Shown here: positions 1-5,862 of the stretch, piece by piece
Layout: the number at the start of each line of letters is the position of its first letter
Position numbering within the stretch: position 1 is the first letter of the stretch
DNA from: JBIIUJ01 sp044340025
GTDB taxonomy: Bacteria > Pseudomonadota > Alphaproteobacteria > Caulobacterales > Aquidulcibacteraceae
Length of the DNA stretch: 7,669 nt
Reading direction: 5' to 3'
Assembly (NCBI GenBank): GCA_044340025.1
Contig: JBIIUJ010000124.1
Coordinates: forward strand, 1 to 7,669
Made by a program: the position numbers and the translations under genes
Notes under the pieces: model-generated
What the model saw: only the letters and a program-made list of their open reading frames with translations
Databases searched by the model: none
What the model was told of the DNA's origin: nothing

Positions 1-814
1 GGCGACGGATGATCAGACGATCCGACGGCTGCGTCTTGCGGGTCTTGGGACCGCGGGTCTTCTTGCCCCACGGAGTGGTCGGGTGGCGGCCGCCGGAGGT
101 GCGGCCTTCGCCACCGCCCATCGGGTGGTCCACCGGGTTCATGGCCACGCCGCGCACCGACGGGCGAACGCCCAGGTGACGCGAACGACCGGCCTTGCCC
201 CAGTTCTCGTTCATGTTGTCGGGATTGGAGACGGCCCCGATCGTGGCCATGCAGGTGTCGAGCACCATACGCAGCTCGCCGGAGCCCAGACGGATCTGGG
301 CGTAACCGGAATCGCGACCCACCAGCTGGGCATAGGCCCCGGCGGAGCGCGCCATCTGGGCGCCCTTCATGGGCTTCAGCTCGATATTGTGGATGATCGT
401 GCCGACAGGAATGGACTTGAGCGGCATGGCGTTGCCCGGCTTCACGTCCACTTTCTCGCCCGCAATCACCGTGTCGCCGGCGGAAATCCGCTGCGGCGCA
501 ATGATGTAGGAAAGCGTGCCGTCCTGATATTCGATCAGCGCGATCCAGGCGGTGCGGTTGGGATCATACTCAAGGCGCTGCACCGTGGCGGGCATGCCCC
601 ACTTGCGACGCTTGAAATCAATGATCCGATAGGCGCGCTTGGCCCCGCCGCCATGGCGGAACGCCGTCACGCGGCCCATGTTGTTGCGGCCGCCCGACTT
701 GGTGAGCCCTTCGGTCAAAGCCTTCACAGGCTTGCCCTTGTAGAGCTCCTTGCGGTCGACGATCACCAGATGGCGACGGCCTTCCGAAGTCGGCTTAAAG
801 GTCTTCAAAGCCAT
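1..814 (-). CDS. rplB: 50S ribosomal protein L2 (C-terminus cut by window edge)
   Basis: L2 is a core protein of the large subunit. It binds 23S rRNA near the peptidyl-transferase centre and helps subunit association. The 271 visible residues start MALKTFKPTS and read as L2 throughout. They include the conserved C-terminal block SVRGVAMNPVDHPMGGGEGR (about residues 219-238), with His230 at the place of the conserved E. coli His229, and then the basic tail GRHPTTPWGKKTRGPKTRK. Bacterial L2 is usually about 275-280 residues, so only a few C-terminal residues lie beyond position 1. The ATG at 814 is one base after the rplW stop codon, which suggests translational coupling. In the S10 operon L2 is normally followed by rpsS, which would lie outside the window. 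Identification is by recognised family sequence and operon context. Confidence 0.98.
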   Translation of the reverse strand, partial: MALKTFKPTSEGRRHLVIVDRKELYKGKPVKALTEGLTKSGGRNNMGRVTAFRHGGGAKRAYRIIDFKRRKWGMPATVQRLEYDPNRTAWIALIEYQDGTLSYIIAPQRISAGDTVIAGEKVDVKPGNAMPLKSIPVGTIIHNIELKPMKGAQMARSAGAYAQLVGRDSGYAQIRLGSGELRMVLDTCMATIGAVSNPDNMNENWGKAGRSRHLGVRPSVRGVAMNPVDHPMGGGEGRTSGGRHPTTPWGKKTRGPKTRKTQPSDRLIIRR

Positions 815-815
815 C

Positions 816-1109
816 TTAGAGCCCCGTCGTCACGTCGATCTGGTCACCTTCGGCGAGGGTGACGATCGCTTTCTTGAAGTCCGGGCGCTTGCCCTTCACG
901 CCGCGGAAGCGCTTGTTCTTGCCTTCCACGACGACGGTGTTCACGCCGGTCACCTTCACCTTGAACAGGGCCTCGATGGCTTCCTTGATCTGCGGCTTGG
1001 TGGCGTCGAGGGCGACCTTGAACACGACCTTGTTGTGCTCGGAGAGCATGGTCGCCTTCTCGGTGATCCAGGGCGCGACAATCGTGTCGTAATGACGCTC
1101 CGAAATCAT
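816..1109 (-). CDS. rplW: 50S ribosomal protein L23
   Basis: L23 sits at the polypeptide exit tunnel and is the docking site for trigger factor and SRP. The 97-residue product begins MISERHYDTIVAPWITEKAT, a typical L23 N-terminus, and holds the basic loop VEGKNKRFRGVKGKRPDFKK (about residues 62-81) that enters the rRNA. Length is normal for the family. Two starts are possible: GTG at 1112 or ATG at 1109. I chose ATG because a strong AAGGAGG lies 7 nt before it but only 4 nt before the GTG. The rplD stop overlaps this ATG in a TGATG junction, so the two genes are probably translationally coupled. The stop is followed after one base by the rplB start. Confidence 0.96.
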   Translation of the reverse strand: MISERHYDTIVAPWITEKATMLSEHNKVVFKVALDATKPQIKEAIEALFKVKVTGVNTVVVEGKNKRFRGVKGKRPDFKKAIVTLAEGDQIDVTTGL

Positions 1110-1744
1110 CACGCGGCCTCCTTCGCAGCGAAGCGGGCGGCGATCGCCTCCACGGCTTCACGGGTGAGCACGAGCTTGCGGCGGCGCAAAACGTCGTAAA
1201 CGTTGAGGCCGGCGCTGGGCAGCACGTCCAGATTGGGGATGTTGCGGGCGGCCAGCTTCAGGTTGGCGTCCACGTCCTTGCCCGCGATCACGAGGGCATG
1301 AGTGAGGCCGAGCTTCGCCAGAGACTTCTTGAGCTCCGCCGTCTTGGGCGCGGGCAGCGCAGCCTGATCGACGATGATCAGATCCGCCGCCCTGGCCTTC
1401 GCCGAGAGCGCCATCTTCAGCCCGAGCGCGCGCACCTTCTTGGGCAGGCTATGCTCGTAGGAGCGCGGGTGCGGACCGTGGGCCACGCCGCCGCCGCGGA
1501 AGATAGGCGCGTTCGCCGAACCATGGCGAGCGCGACCGCCGCCCTTCTGGTTCGTCAGCTTCGACTTCGCGACGCTGACGTCGGAGCGACCCTGCGTGTT
1601 GTGCGTGCCGGCGCGGCGCTTGGCGAGCTGCCACTTCACCACGCGCTGGAGGATGTCGCGGCGCGGCTCAAGCCCGAACACGGCCTCGTCGAGGTCGATC
1701 GAGCCGGCCTTGCCGCCGTCGAGGGTTGTCACGTCGAGTTTCAT
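1109..1744 (-). CDS. rplD: 50S ribosomal protein L4
   Basis: L4 is an early-assembly large-subunit protein whose long loop reaches into the exit tunnel. The 211-residue product starts MKLDVTTLDGGKAGSIDLDE. It contains the extended loop with THNTQGRSDVSVAKSK and the KGGGRARHGSANAPIFRGGG motif (about residues 68-87), both diagnostic of L4. The globular part follows, with LPKKVRALGLKMALSAKARA. Length matches the family (about 200-210). The ATG overlaps the rplC stop in a TAATG junction, and the gene's own stop overlaps the rplW start. In E. coli L4 also represses its own operon by binding the S10 leader. Whether that occurs here is unknown, although this operon does have a long leader. Confidence 0.97.
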   Translation of the reverse strand: MKLDVTTLDGGKAGSIDLDEAVFGLEPRRDILQRVVKWQLAKRRAGTHNTQGRSDVSVAKSKLTNQKGGGRARHGSANAPIFRGGGVAHGPHPRSYEHSLPKKVRALGLKMALSAKARAADLIIVDQAALPAPKTAELKKSLAKLGLTHALVIAGKDVDANLKLAARNIPNLDVLPSAGLNVYDVLRRRKLVLTREAVEAIAARFAAKEAA

Positions 1745-2487
1745 TATTCAGCCCCCTCCGCAGCGTCGGCGGCGGGCGCAGCATCGGCGACAGCCGCGCG
1801 CTCTGCCGGATTGCGGAACTTAGCCGGCGTGGGGAGGTCGGCGTTCTTCTTGCCGCCCTTCACCGCGTCGCGCACTTCGACCCATGCGCCCTCGGCGCCG
1901 GGCACGGCGCCCTTGATCAGGATCAGACCGCGGTCGGCGTCCACGCGCACGACTTCGAGGTTTTGGGTCGTGACCCGCTCCACGCCGAGGTGGCCAGCCA
2001 TCTTCTTGTTCTTGAAGACCTTGCCGGGATCCTGGCGCTGGCCGGTCGAGCCGTGCGCGCGGTGGGAGACCGAAACCCCGTGGGTGGCGCGAAGGCCGCC
2101 GAAGTTCCAGCGCTTCATGGCGCCGGCGAAGCCCTTGCCGATGGTCACGCCGGCGACGTCCACGGTCTGGCCTTCAACGAAATGGTCGGCGGTGATCTCC
2201 ATGCCAACGTCGACGAGCTTGTCGGCGTCAACACGGAACTCCACGAGCCGCGCCTTGGGCTCGACCTGAGCCTTGGCGAAATGGCCGCGCATCGGCTGGG
2301 TAACATTCTTGGCCTTCCGGGCGCCGGCGCCAAGCTGGAGGGCGACATAGCCGTCCCGGTCCGCAGTGCGCTGGGCCACCACCTGGCAGCCTTCGAGGGA
2401 GAGCACGGTCACCGGCACGTGCGCGCCGTCAGCGGCGAACACGCGGGTCATGCCCACTTTCTTGGCGAGGACGCCTGTACGCATCAT
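1744..2487 (-). CDS. rplC: 50S ribosomal protein L3 with Ala/Glu-rich C-terminal tail
   Basis: L3 is an assembly-initiating protein of the large subunit whose extended loop approaches the peptidyl-transferase centre. The N-terminus RTGVLAKKVGMTRVFAADG and the loop GSTGQRQDPGKVFKNKKMAG (residues 147-165 or so) are classic L3. That loop carries the glutamine region methylated by PrmB in other bacteria. The product is up to 247 residues, longer than E. coli L3 (209). The excess is a C-terminal tail from about residue 225 ending in an Ala/Asp/Glu-rich run, as often seen in alphaproteobacteria. Two adjacent ATG codons (2487 and 2484) could start it. The GAGGGGG just upstream suits either, and the second gives the more usual MRTG start. 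It lies 7 nt after rpsJ and overlaps rplD by one base. Confidence 0.97.
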   Translation of the reverse strand: MMRTGVLAKKVGMTRVFAADGAHVPVTVLSLEGCQVVAQRTADRDGYVALQLGAGARKAKNVTQPMRGHFAKAQVEPKARLVEFRVDADKLVDVGMEITADHFVEGQTVDVAGVTIGKGFAGAMKRWNFGGLRATHGVSVSHRAHGSTGQRQDPGKVFKNKKMAGHLGVERVTTQNLEVVRVDADRGLILIKGAVPGAEGAWVEVRDAVKGGKKNADLPTPAKFRNPAERAAVADAAPAADAAEGAE

Positions 2488-2494
2488 CGCCCCC

Positions 2495-2803
2495 TCAGAC
2501 CTTGATCTCGACGTCGACGCCGGCCGCGAGGTCGAGCTTCATCAGCGCGTCCACGGTCTGGGGCGTCGGATCGACGATATCGAGCACGCGCTTGTGCGTG
2601 CGAATCTCGAACTGCTCGCGGGACTTCTTGTCCACGTGGGGCGAGCGGTTCACGGTGAATTTCTCAATGCGGGTGGGCAGGGGCACTGGGCCGCGAACCG
2701 CCGCGCCCGTGCGCTTGGCGGTCGACACGATCTCGCGCGCGGACTGGTCCAGCGCGCGGTGGTCGAAGGCCTTGAGCCGAATGCGTATCGTCTGTTGCGC
2801 CAT
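2495..2803 (-). CDS. rpsJ: 30S ribosomal protein S10 / NusE
   Basis: S10 is a small-subunit head protein. As NusE it also joins the NusB antitermination complex and links NusG-bound RNA polymerase to the ribosome. The 102-residue product starts MAQQTIRIRLKAFDHRALDQ. It contains the loop GPVPLPTRIEKFTVNRSPHV (about residues 38-57) and the end motif SREQFEIRTHKRVLDIVDPT, all characteristic of S10 at its normal length. The reading frame stays open further upstream to 3001, but the ATG at 2803 has a GAGG 7 nt before it and gives the family's usual N-terminus. It is the first gene of the operon. Unlike the common alphaproteobacterial order, no tuf gene precedes it here. Confidence 0.98.
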   Translation of the reverse strand: MAQQTIRIRLKAFDHRALDQSAREIVSTAKRTGAAVRGPVPLPTRIEKFTVNRSPHVDKKSREQFEIRTHKRVLDIVDPTPQTVDALMKLDLAAGVDVEIKV

Positions 2804-3006
2804 CGTCGTTCCTCGATGTCGCCGCCGTGAGCCGCGCCGACACCTTTGCTTGTCGCCGCAGGAAGCGAGGCAACAGCGAGCCGCACAAACGATGGACCGG
2901 TGAAGCGGCGAGCGCTCAAGGTCCGGTTTCAAAGAACCGCATCGTCCTATGCGGAACGCGTTTGCGGCCCCTGTGACCAGGTCCGCACAGCCAGTTCCCA
3001 CGAAGA
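2804..3006 (-). promoter_or_regulatory. long 5' leader of the S10 operon
   Basis: From the predicted transcription start (about 3006, 7 nt after the -10 box) to the rpsJ ATG there are about 200 untranslated bases. I see no convincing small gene in them. Several short inverted repeats are visible: CGGTT/AACCG (2924-2928 with 2935-2939, 6-nt loop), GGACC/GGTCC (2894-2898 with 2920-2924) enclosing the palindrome AGCGCT, and the alternative stem pair described separately at 2817-2859. In E. coli the S10 leader is the target of L4 feedback. A similar role here is inference from leader length and structure only. Confidence 0.55.
2817..2859 (-). promoter_or_regulatory. candidate alternative-hairpin element before the rpsJ ribosome binding site
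   Basis: On the transcript strand the 9-mer GCGGCGACA occurs twice, at 2851-2859 and 2817-2825. Exactly midway lies TGTCGGCGC (2834-2842), complementary to either copy at 8 of 9 positions. Both possible hairpins have an 8-nt loop, and they exclude each other. The downstream pairing ends 3 nt before the GAGGA ribosome binding site of rpsJ, while the upstream pairing leaves that site free. The repeats are read directly from the sequence. A regulatory switch is inference, and a GC-rich chance repeat is not excluded. Confidence 0.35.
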
Positions 3007-3012
3007 GCGGCG

Positions 3013-3041
3013 CATATACAGGGGGGAGTCGGCGCGGTCAA
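3013..3041 (-). promoter_or_regulatory. sigma70-type promoter of the S10 operon
   Basis: Read on the minus strand, a -35 box TTGACC (3036-3041) and a -10 box TATATG (3013-3018) are separated by exactly 17 bp and followed by CGCCGC. This is a near-consensus housekeeping promoter of the kind seen before alphaproteobacterial translation-apparatus operons. It points towards rpsJ and lies in the gap between lldD and rpsJ. The predicted start is near 3006. Confidence 0.85.
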
Positions 3042-3086
3042 CGGGTCAGCGCAGGGGTTTGTCCGACCGCCTGCTCCTCCCCCGCG

Positions 3087-4223
3087 CTAGGCCGGCGCCA
3101 GCACCAGATCGCGCGTCAGCGCCGCCACGCTTGGCGCGCCCACGAGCGCCATCGTCCGGCGCAATTCGTCTTCCAGAATGGCTATGGCCCGGGTCACGCC
3201 AGCTTCGCCCCCTGCCGCAAGGCCGAAGAGATAGGCCCGCCCGATCGCAACAGATGTCGCGCCAAGCGCCAGCGCCTTGGCGATGTCATGACCGCGACGC
3301 ACCCCGCCGTCGAAGATCACTTCGGCGGCCCCGGCCACCGCATCCACGATGGGCCCTAGCGTATCGATGGTGGCGGGGGCGGTATCGAGCTGGCGACCGC
3401 CGTGATTGGAGACCCAAACCGCTGCGCCCATCGCCGCGCAGCGTCGCGCATCCTCCACGTGGGCGATCCCTTTGAGGGCGAACGGCCCTCCCCAGACCTG
3501 CGCCATCCACTCGGCGTCTTTCCAGGTGACGGTGCGATCAAACTGGGAATTGATGAATTCGATGATGCCGCCGTCGCCGGTCTTGAGGTGTCGGAAGTTT
3601 TCCGGCCCCACGGGCGGGTTGGTCATGAGGCGGTAGAGATACTCGGGCTTCGCCAGCGCCTGGGTTGCGGTTTTCCAGTTCACCCGGGGCGGGATCGAAA
3701 AGCCGTTGCGGGGGTCGCGCTCGCGCTTGCCCGCCACCGGCACATCGACCGTCAGCACCGCGCCGGCGAAGCCCGCCTCTCTCGCCCGCGCCAGAACGTC
3801 ACGCACCAGGCCGCGGTCCTTCCAGACATAGACCTGAAACAGCTTCGGCGTCCGGCACCGACCCGCAACCTCCTCGATCGTGGTCGAGCCGATGGTGGAG
3901 AGCGCATAGGCGATGCCGGCCTTGTCGGCGGCCGCAGCGACAGCCCGTTCGCCCCTGTAATGGAACAGCCGCGAGGCCGCAGTCGGGCTGATGAAGAACG
4001 GCAGACGCGTCTTCTGGCCCATCACGCGGGCCGAAAGGTCTATCTCCGCAATATCGACGAGCGCGCGGTGCCGCAGCCGCCAGGCTCTCAGCCGCTCGAC
4101 ATTGGCGCGCAGCGTGACCTCGTCATCGGCGCCGCCGTCGATATAGTCGAACACCATCCGCGGCAGCCGCGCCTTGGCGAGCCGGCGCAGGTCTTCGATG
4201 TTGAGAGCGGCGGCGACGCTCAT
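3087..4223 (-). CDS. lldD: FMN-dependent alpha-hydroxy acid dehydrogenase, probable L-lactate dehydrogenase
   Basis: This is a member of the FMN-dependent alpha-hydroxy acid oxidase/dehydrogenase family (lactate dehydrogenase, glycolate oxidase, mandelate dehydrogenase). It has 378 residues, normal for LldD. Visible landmarks are FDYIDGGADDE (25-35), the flavin-contact segment around SPTAASRLFH (79-88), QVYVWKDR (130-137), LTVDVP (157-162), Lys251, the catalytic motif SNHGGRQLD (272-280) with His274 and Arg277, and the FMN phosphate-binding stretch DGGVRRG (305-311) with IGRAYLFG (327-334). The start is the ATG at 4223. The frame is open 23 codons further up, but that part lies inside the preceding gene. 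It follows the FAH-family gene by 31 nt on the same strand. That hydrolase is expected to release L-lactate, so oxidation of lactate to pyruvate fits well. Other 2-hydroxy acids remain possible. Such enzymes usually pass electrons to the membrane quinone pool. Confidence 0.85.
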   Translation of the reverse strand: MSVAAALNIEDLRRLAKARLPRMVFDYIDGGADDEVTLRANVERLRAWRLRHRALVDIAEIDLSARVMGQKTRLPFFISPTAASRLFHYRGERAVAAAADKAGIAYALSTIGSTTIEEVAGRCRTPKLFQVYVWKDRGLVRDVLARAREAGFAGAVLTVDVPVAGKRERDPRNGFSIPPRVNWKTATQALAKPEYLYRLMTNPPVGPENFRHLKTGDGGIIEFINSQFDRTVTWKDAEWMAQVWGGPFALKGIAHVEDARRCAAMGAAVWVSNHGGRQLDTAPATIDTLGPIVDAVAGAAEVIFDGGVRRGHDIAKALALGATSVAIGRAYLFGLAAGGEAGVTRAIAILEDELRRTMALVGAPSVAALTRDLVLAPA

Positions 4224-4254
4224 GGGCTCTTGAAGGCGTCGTTCGACCCCATCC

Positions 4255-5103
4255 TCACCCCCCAAACGCCACAACGGTCTGGCGCTGCGCACCGAGCCCG
4301 TCGATCGCCAGATCCATCACGTCGCCGGGTTTGAGATAGAGCGGCGGGCTCATGCCCAGTCCCACGCCCGAGGGGGTGCCGGTGGAGATGATGTCGCCGG
4401 GCTGGAGGCTCATGAAACGCGAGATATAGGAGACAAGGAAGGCCACGCCGAAGATCATGTCGGCGGTCGTGCCGTCCTGCATCCGCTGGCCGTTGACGTC
4501 GAGCGTGAGGCGCAGGGCTTGCGGATCGGCGATCTCGTCGGCGGTGACGAGCCACGGGCCTGTCGGCCCGAAGGTGTCGGCGCTCTTGCCCTTCACGAAC
4601 TGGCCGGTGCCTTCAAGCTGGAACGCCCGCTCGGAGATGTCGTTGACGATGCAATAGCCCGCGACATGGGCCATGGCGTCCGCCTCCGTCACGTTGCGCG
4701 CCAGCGTCCCGATCACCACGCCCAGTTCGACTTCCCAGTCGAGCTTGGTCGAGCCTTTGGGCTGGATCACGTGGTCATTGGGGCCGCACAGCGCGCTTGT
4801 CGCCTTCATGAACAGGATCGGCTCGGAAGGCGGCGCGGCGCCGGTCTCGCGGGCGTGCTCGGCGTAGTTCTTGCCGACGCAGACCATCTTGCCGACCCCG
4901 CCGACGCAGGCGCCAAGCCGCGCGCCAGCGGGAACCAGCGGCAGCAAGGTCGCGTCCAGCGACCTCAGGGCGGCAAGGCTGGCCGGCGCCAGAACGCCGC
5001 CTGCAATGTCGGGCACGAGGCCCGACAGATCGCGCAAACTGCCGTCGGCGGCCATGACGCCAGGCTTTTCGACGCCCTTGTCGCCAAAACGAATCAGTTT
5101 CAT
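4255..5103 (-). CDS. fumarylacetoacetase-family hydrolase, probable 2,4-diketo-3-deoxy-L-fuconate (or rhamnonate) hydrolase
   Basis: The product is a 282-residue enzyme of the FAH superfamily (often loosely annotated ureidoglycolate lyase). The N-terminal part (1-70) is the usual small lid domain. The catalytic domain begins VCVGKNYAEHARETGA (74-89). It carries the metal ligands Glu124 and Glu126 in LDWEVELGVVIG and Asp155 in IVNDISERAFQ, then KGKSADTFGP (171-180) and the closing STGTPSGVGLGM (240-251). The sequence style, with ILFMKATSALCGPND (96-110), matches enzymes that split 2,4-diketo-3-deoxy-L-fuconate or -rhamnonate into pyruvate and L-lactate. A lactate dehydrogenase gene 31 nt downstream, and a DHRS6-like dehydrogenase and a lactonase on the same strand, support this role. 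The exact sugar is not decided by sequence. No strong ribosome binding site is visible before the ATG. The AT-rich island begins immediately upstream of the start, so the native promoter may have been displaced. Confidence 0.82.
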   Translation of the reverse strand: MKLIRFGDKGVEKPGVMAADGSLRDLSGLVPDIAGGVLAPASLAALRSLDATLLPLVPAGARLGACVGGVGKMVCVGKNYAEHARETGAAPPSEPILFMKATSALCGPNDHVIQPKGSTKLDWEVELGVVIGTLARNVTEADAMAHVAGYCIVNDISERAFQLEGTGQFVKGKSADTFGPTGPWLVTADEIADPQALRLTLDVNGQRMQDGTTADMIFGVAFLVSYISRFMSLQPGDIISTGTPSGVGLGMSPPLYLKPGDVMDLAIDGLGAQRQTVVAFGG

Positions 5104-5204
5104 TGTTTCAATCTAGCCAAAGCGCACAGTATCGAAAGTTTTTTCGTTTGGAATCTCAGCACTCAATAGCAGCCCCCATACCCACTGATTTGCGGAATGG
5201 CGCC

Positions 5205-5753
5205 GTGCAGATCGACTTCCTAAAGGAAGCCGTCACTGACCTTGATAGAGAAATTCGATATAAAGAATCCATAGATAGCTCTATTCAATATTTCATCGCC
5301 GTTATATTTGGGATCATTTCGGCGATGTTCTTCTTTGCCCAAAGAGCAATATTGAAGATAAATGAGGTGCATGAAGCATCTCTTTTCTTGTGGATTATCG
5401 TGATAAAGACCTTTCTTCTGGTTAATCTTATGCGGCATGTGCTTGAATGCTATGTTGGCCCGATATATAATCTGCCAAAGGACTCGGAAACTTGGCAGCG
5501 ATATCATGCGGCCCTGAAGGATTGTCCAAATAGCACACTCGAGGCAGATAAAATCTACCTTGAAGAACGAGCAAAACGTTTCGCAGAAAGCTCGAAAAAA
5601 TGCCAAGATGAGAACATACGTCGAACTAATCACCGTTATCGAGCATGGCAGAATCTGGTATACTTGACATTGCTTATCATCGGCTTTGCGGTCGTTGATC
5701 TAGCTGACCTACTGTACATAGCAGCGAGGACCCATGGCTTCCGAATTTTCTAA
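5205..5753 (+). CDS. unrecognised protein with three predicted membrane segments
   Basis: I do not recognise a family. From GTG at 5205 it has 182 residues. A charged N-terminal helix (1-24) is followed by membrane segments at about 27-46 (IQYFIAVIFGIISAMFFFAQ) and 59-80. A hydrophilic stretch of about 70 residues comes next, mostly helical and rich in Glu, Lys and Arg (112-148, possibly coiled coil). A third membrane segment lies at about 151-174 and holds Asp165 and Asp168. A short tail ends the protein. There is no signal peptide and no recognisable catalytic motif. The start is uncertain. The frame is open back to 5058, and TTG codons at 5103, 5148 and 5190 are alternatives. GTG 5205 is preferred for a GGA about 8 nt upstream and because it starts at the well-formed helix. 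The low GC marks it as foreign. Its end overlaps a proline-rich ORF by 20 nt, suggesting a co-translated pair. The 3-TM layout loosely recalls small membrane effectors of defence modules, but this is only a resemblance of architecture. Confidence 0.75.
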   Translation: MQIDFLKEAVTDLDREIRYKESIDSSIQYFIAVIFGIISAMFFFAQRAILKINEVHEASLFLWIIVIKTFLLVNLMRHVLECYVGPIYNLPKDSETWQRYHAALKDCPNSTLEADKIYLEERAKRFAESSKKCQDENIRRTNHRYRAWQNLVYLTLLIIGFAVVDLADLLYIAARTHGFRIF

Positions 5754-5862
5754 GGCGGGCGGCGGTTCGCCGCCTCCACCACCGCCGCCTCCGTCTCCAC
5801 CACCGAGCCCGACAAACGTCGACATTAGAGGCATCACTAAGCCGCCAAAGGCGCGGTTGTAA
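5734..5862 (+). CDS. 42-residue proline-rich small protein overlapping the membrane-protein gene
   Basis: This short ORF starts with ATG at 5734 inside the last codons of the membrane-protein gene, in another frame, and ends with TAA at 5862. The product begins MASEFSKAGGGS. Next come eight consecutive prolines (13-20), then Ser, three more prolines, Ser-Pro, and a more ordinary tail, TNVDIRGITKPPKARL. A GAGGA lies 3 nt before the ATG (slightly close but usable). Evidence for a real gene is the 20-nt overlap with an upstream gene, the ribosome binding site, and an ORF that fills the space exactly to 4 nt before the converging dehydrogenase stop. Against it are the small size and the fact that GC-rich runs of CCN can arise by chance. 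Eight prolines in a row would be expected to need EF-P for translation. Function is unknown. A partner or regulator of the membrane protein is conjecture. Confidence 0.5.
   Translation: MASEFSKAGGGSPPPPPPPPSPPPSPTNVDIRGITKPPKARL
5758..5774 (+). repeat. 7-bp perfect hairpin just after the membrane-protein stop codon
   Basis: GGCGGCG (5758-5764) and CGCCGCC (5768-5774) form a perfect 7-bp stem with a 3-nt loop, four bases after the TAA at 5751-5753 and within codons 9-14 of the proline-rich ORF. No T-run follows, so it is not a standard intrinsic terminator. It could stabilise the upstream message or slow ribosomes entering the polyproline codons, or simply reflect Gly-Gly followed by Pro-Pro coding. 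Confidence 0.45.

Noticed and set aside
83..862. Long plus-strand open frame of 259 codons opposite rplB
   Set aside because: It mirrors the high-GC coding frame of rplB. The His/Arg/Gly-rich translation resembles no protein and it lies antisense to a certain gene.
1298..2505. Plus-strand open frames opposite rplD and rplC
   Set aside because: They are shadow frames of certain ribosomal-protein genes with low-complexity translations and no independent start signals.
3042..3086. Possible terminator after lldD
   Set aside because: Only a loose GCGCGGGG / CCCCTGCGC pairing with a long loop is visible and no T-run follows.
3402..4334. 310-codon plus-strand frame opposite lldD
   Set aside because: lldD is firmly identified on the other strand by its SNHGGRQ and FMN motifs. 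The antisense translation has no recognisable domain.
4519..5169. 216-codon plus-strand frame running into the island
   Set aside because: It is antisense to the FAH-family gene and ends shortly after it. The composition is that of a complementary GC-rich codon frame.
5103..5204. TTG at 5103 as start of the membrane protein
   Set aside because: No ribosome binding site precedes it, it overlaps the start codon of the divergent hydrolase gene, and the added 34 residues show no structured pattern. It remains possible but less likely than GTG 5205.
5220..5633. 137-codon minus-strand frame opposite the membrane protein, Cys/Phe-rich
   Set aside because: AT-rich DNA can leave an antisense frame open. 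The plus-strand frame is longer, has clear membrane segments with charged flanks and is followed by a coupled ORF, so it is preferred.
5770..5812. Proline-codon run as a tandem repeat locus
   Set aside because: The CCN codons vary (CCG, CCT, CCA) without a constant unit, so it reads as proline coding rather than a simple DNA repeat.
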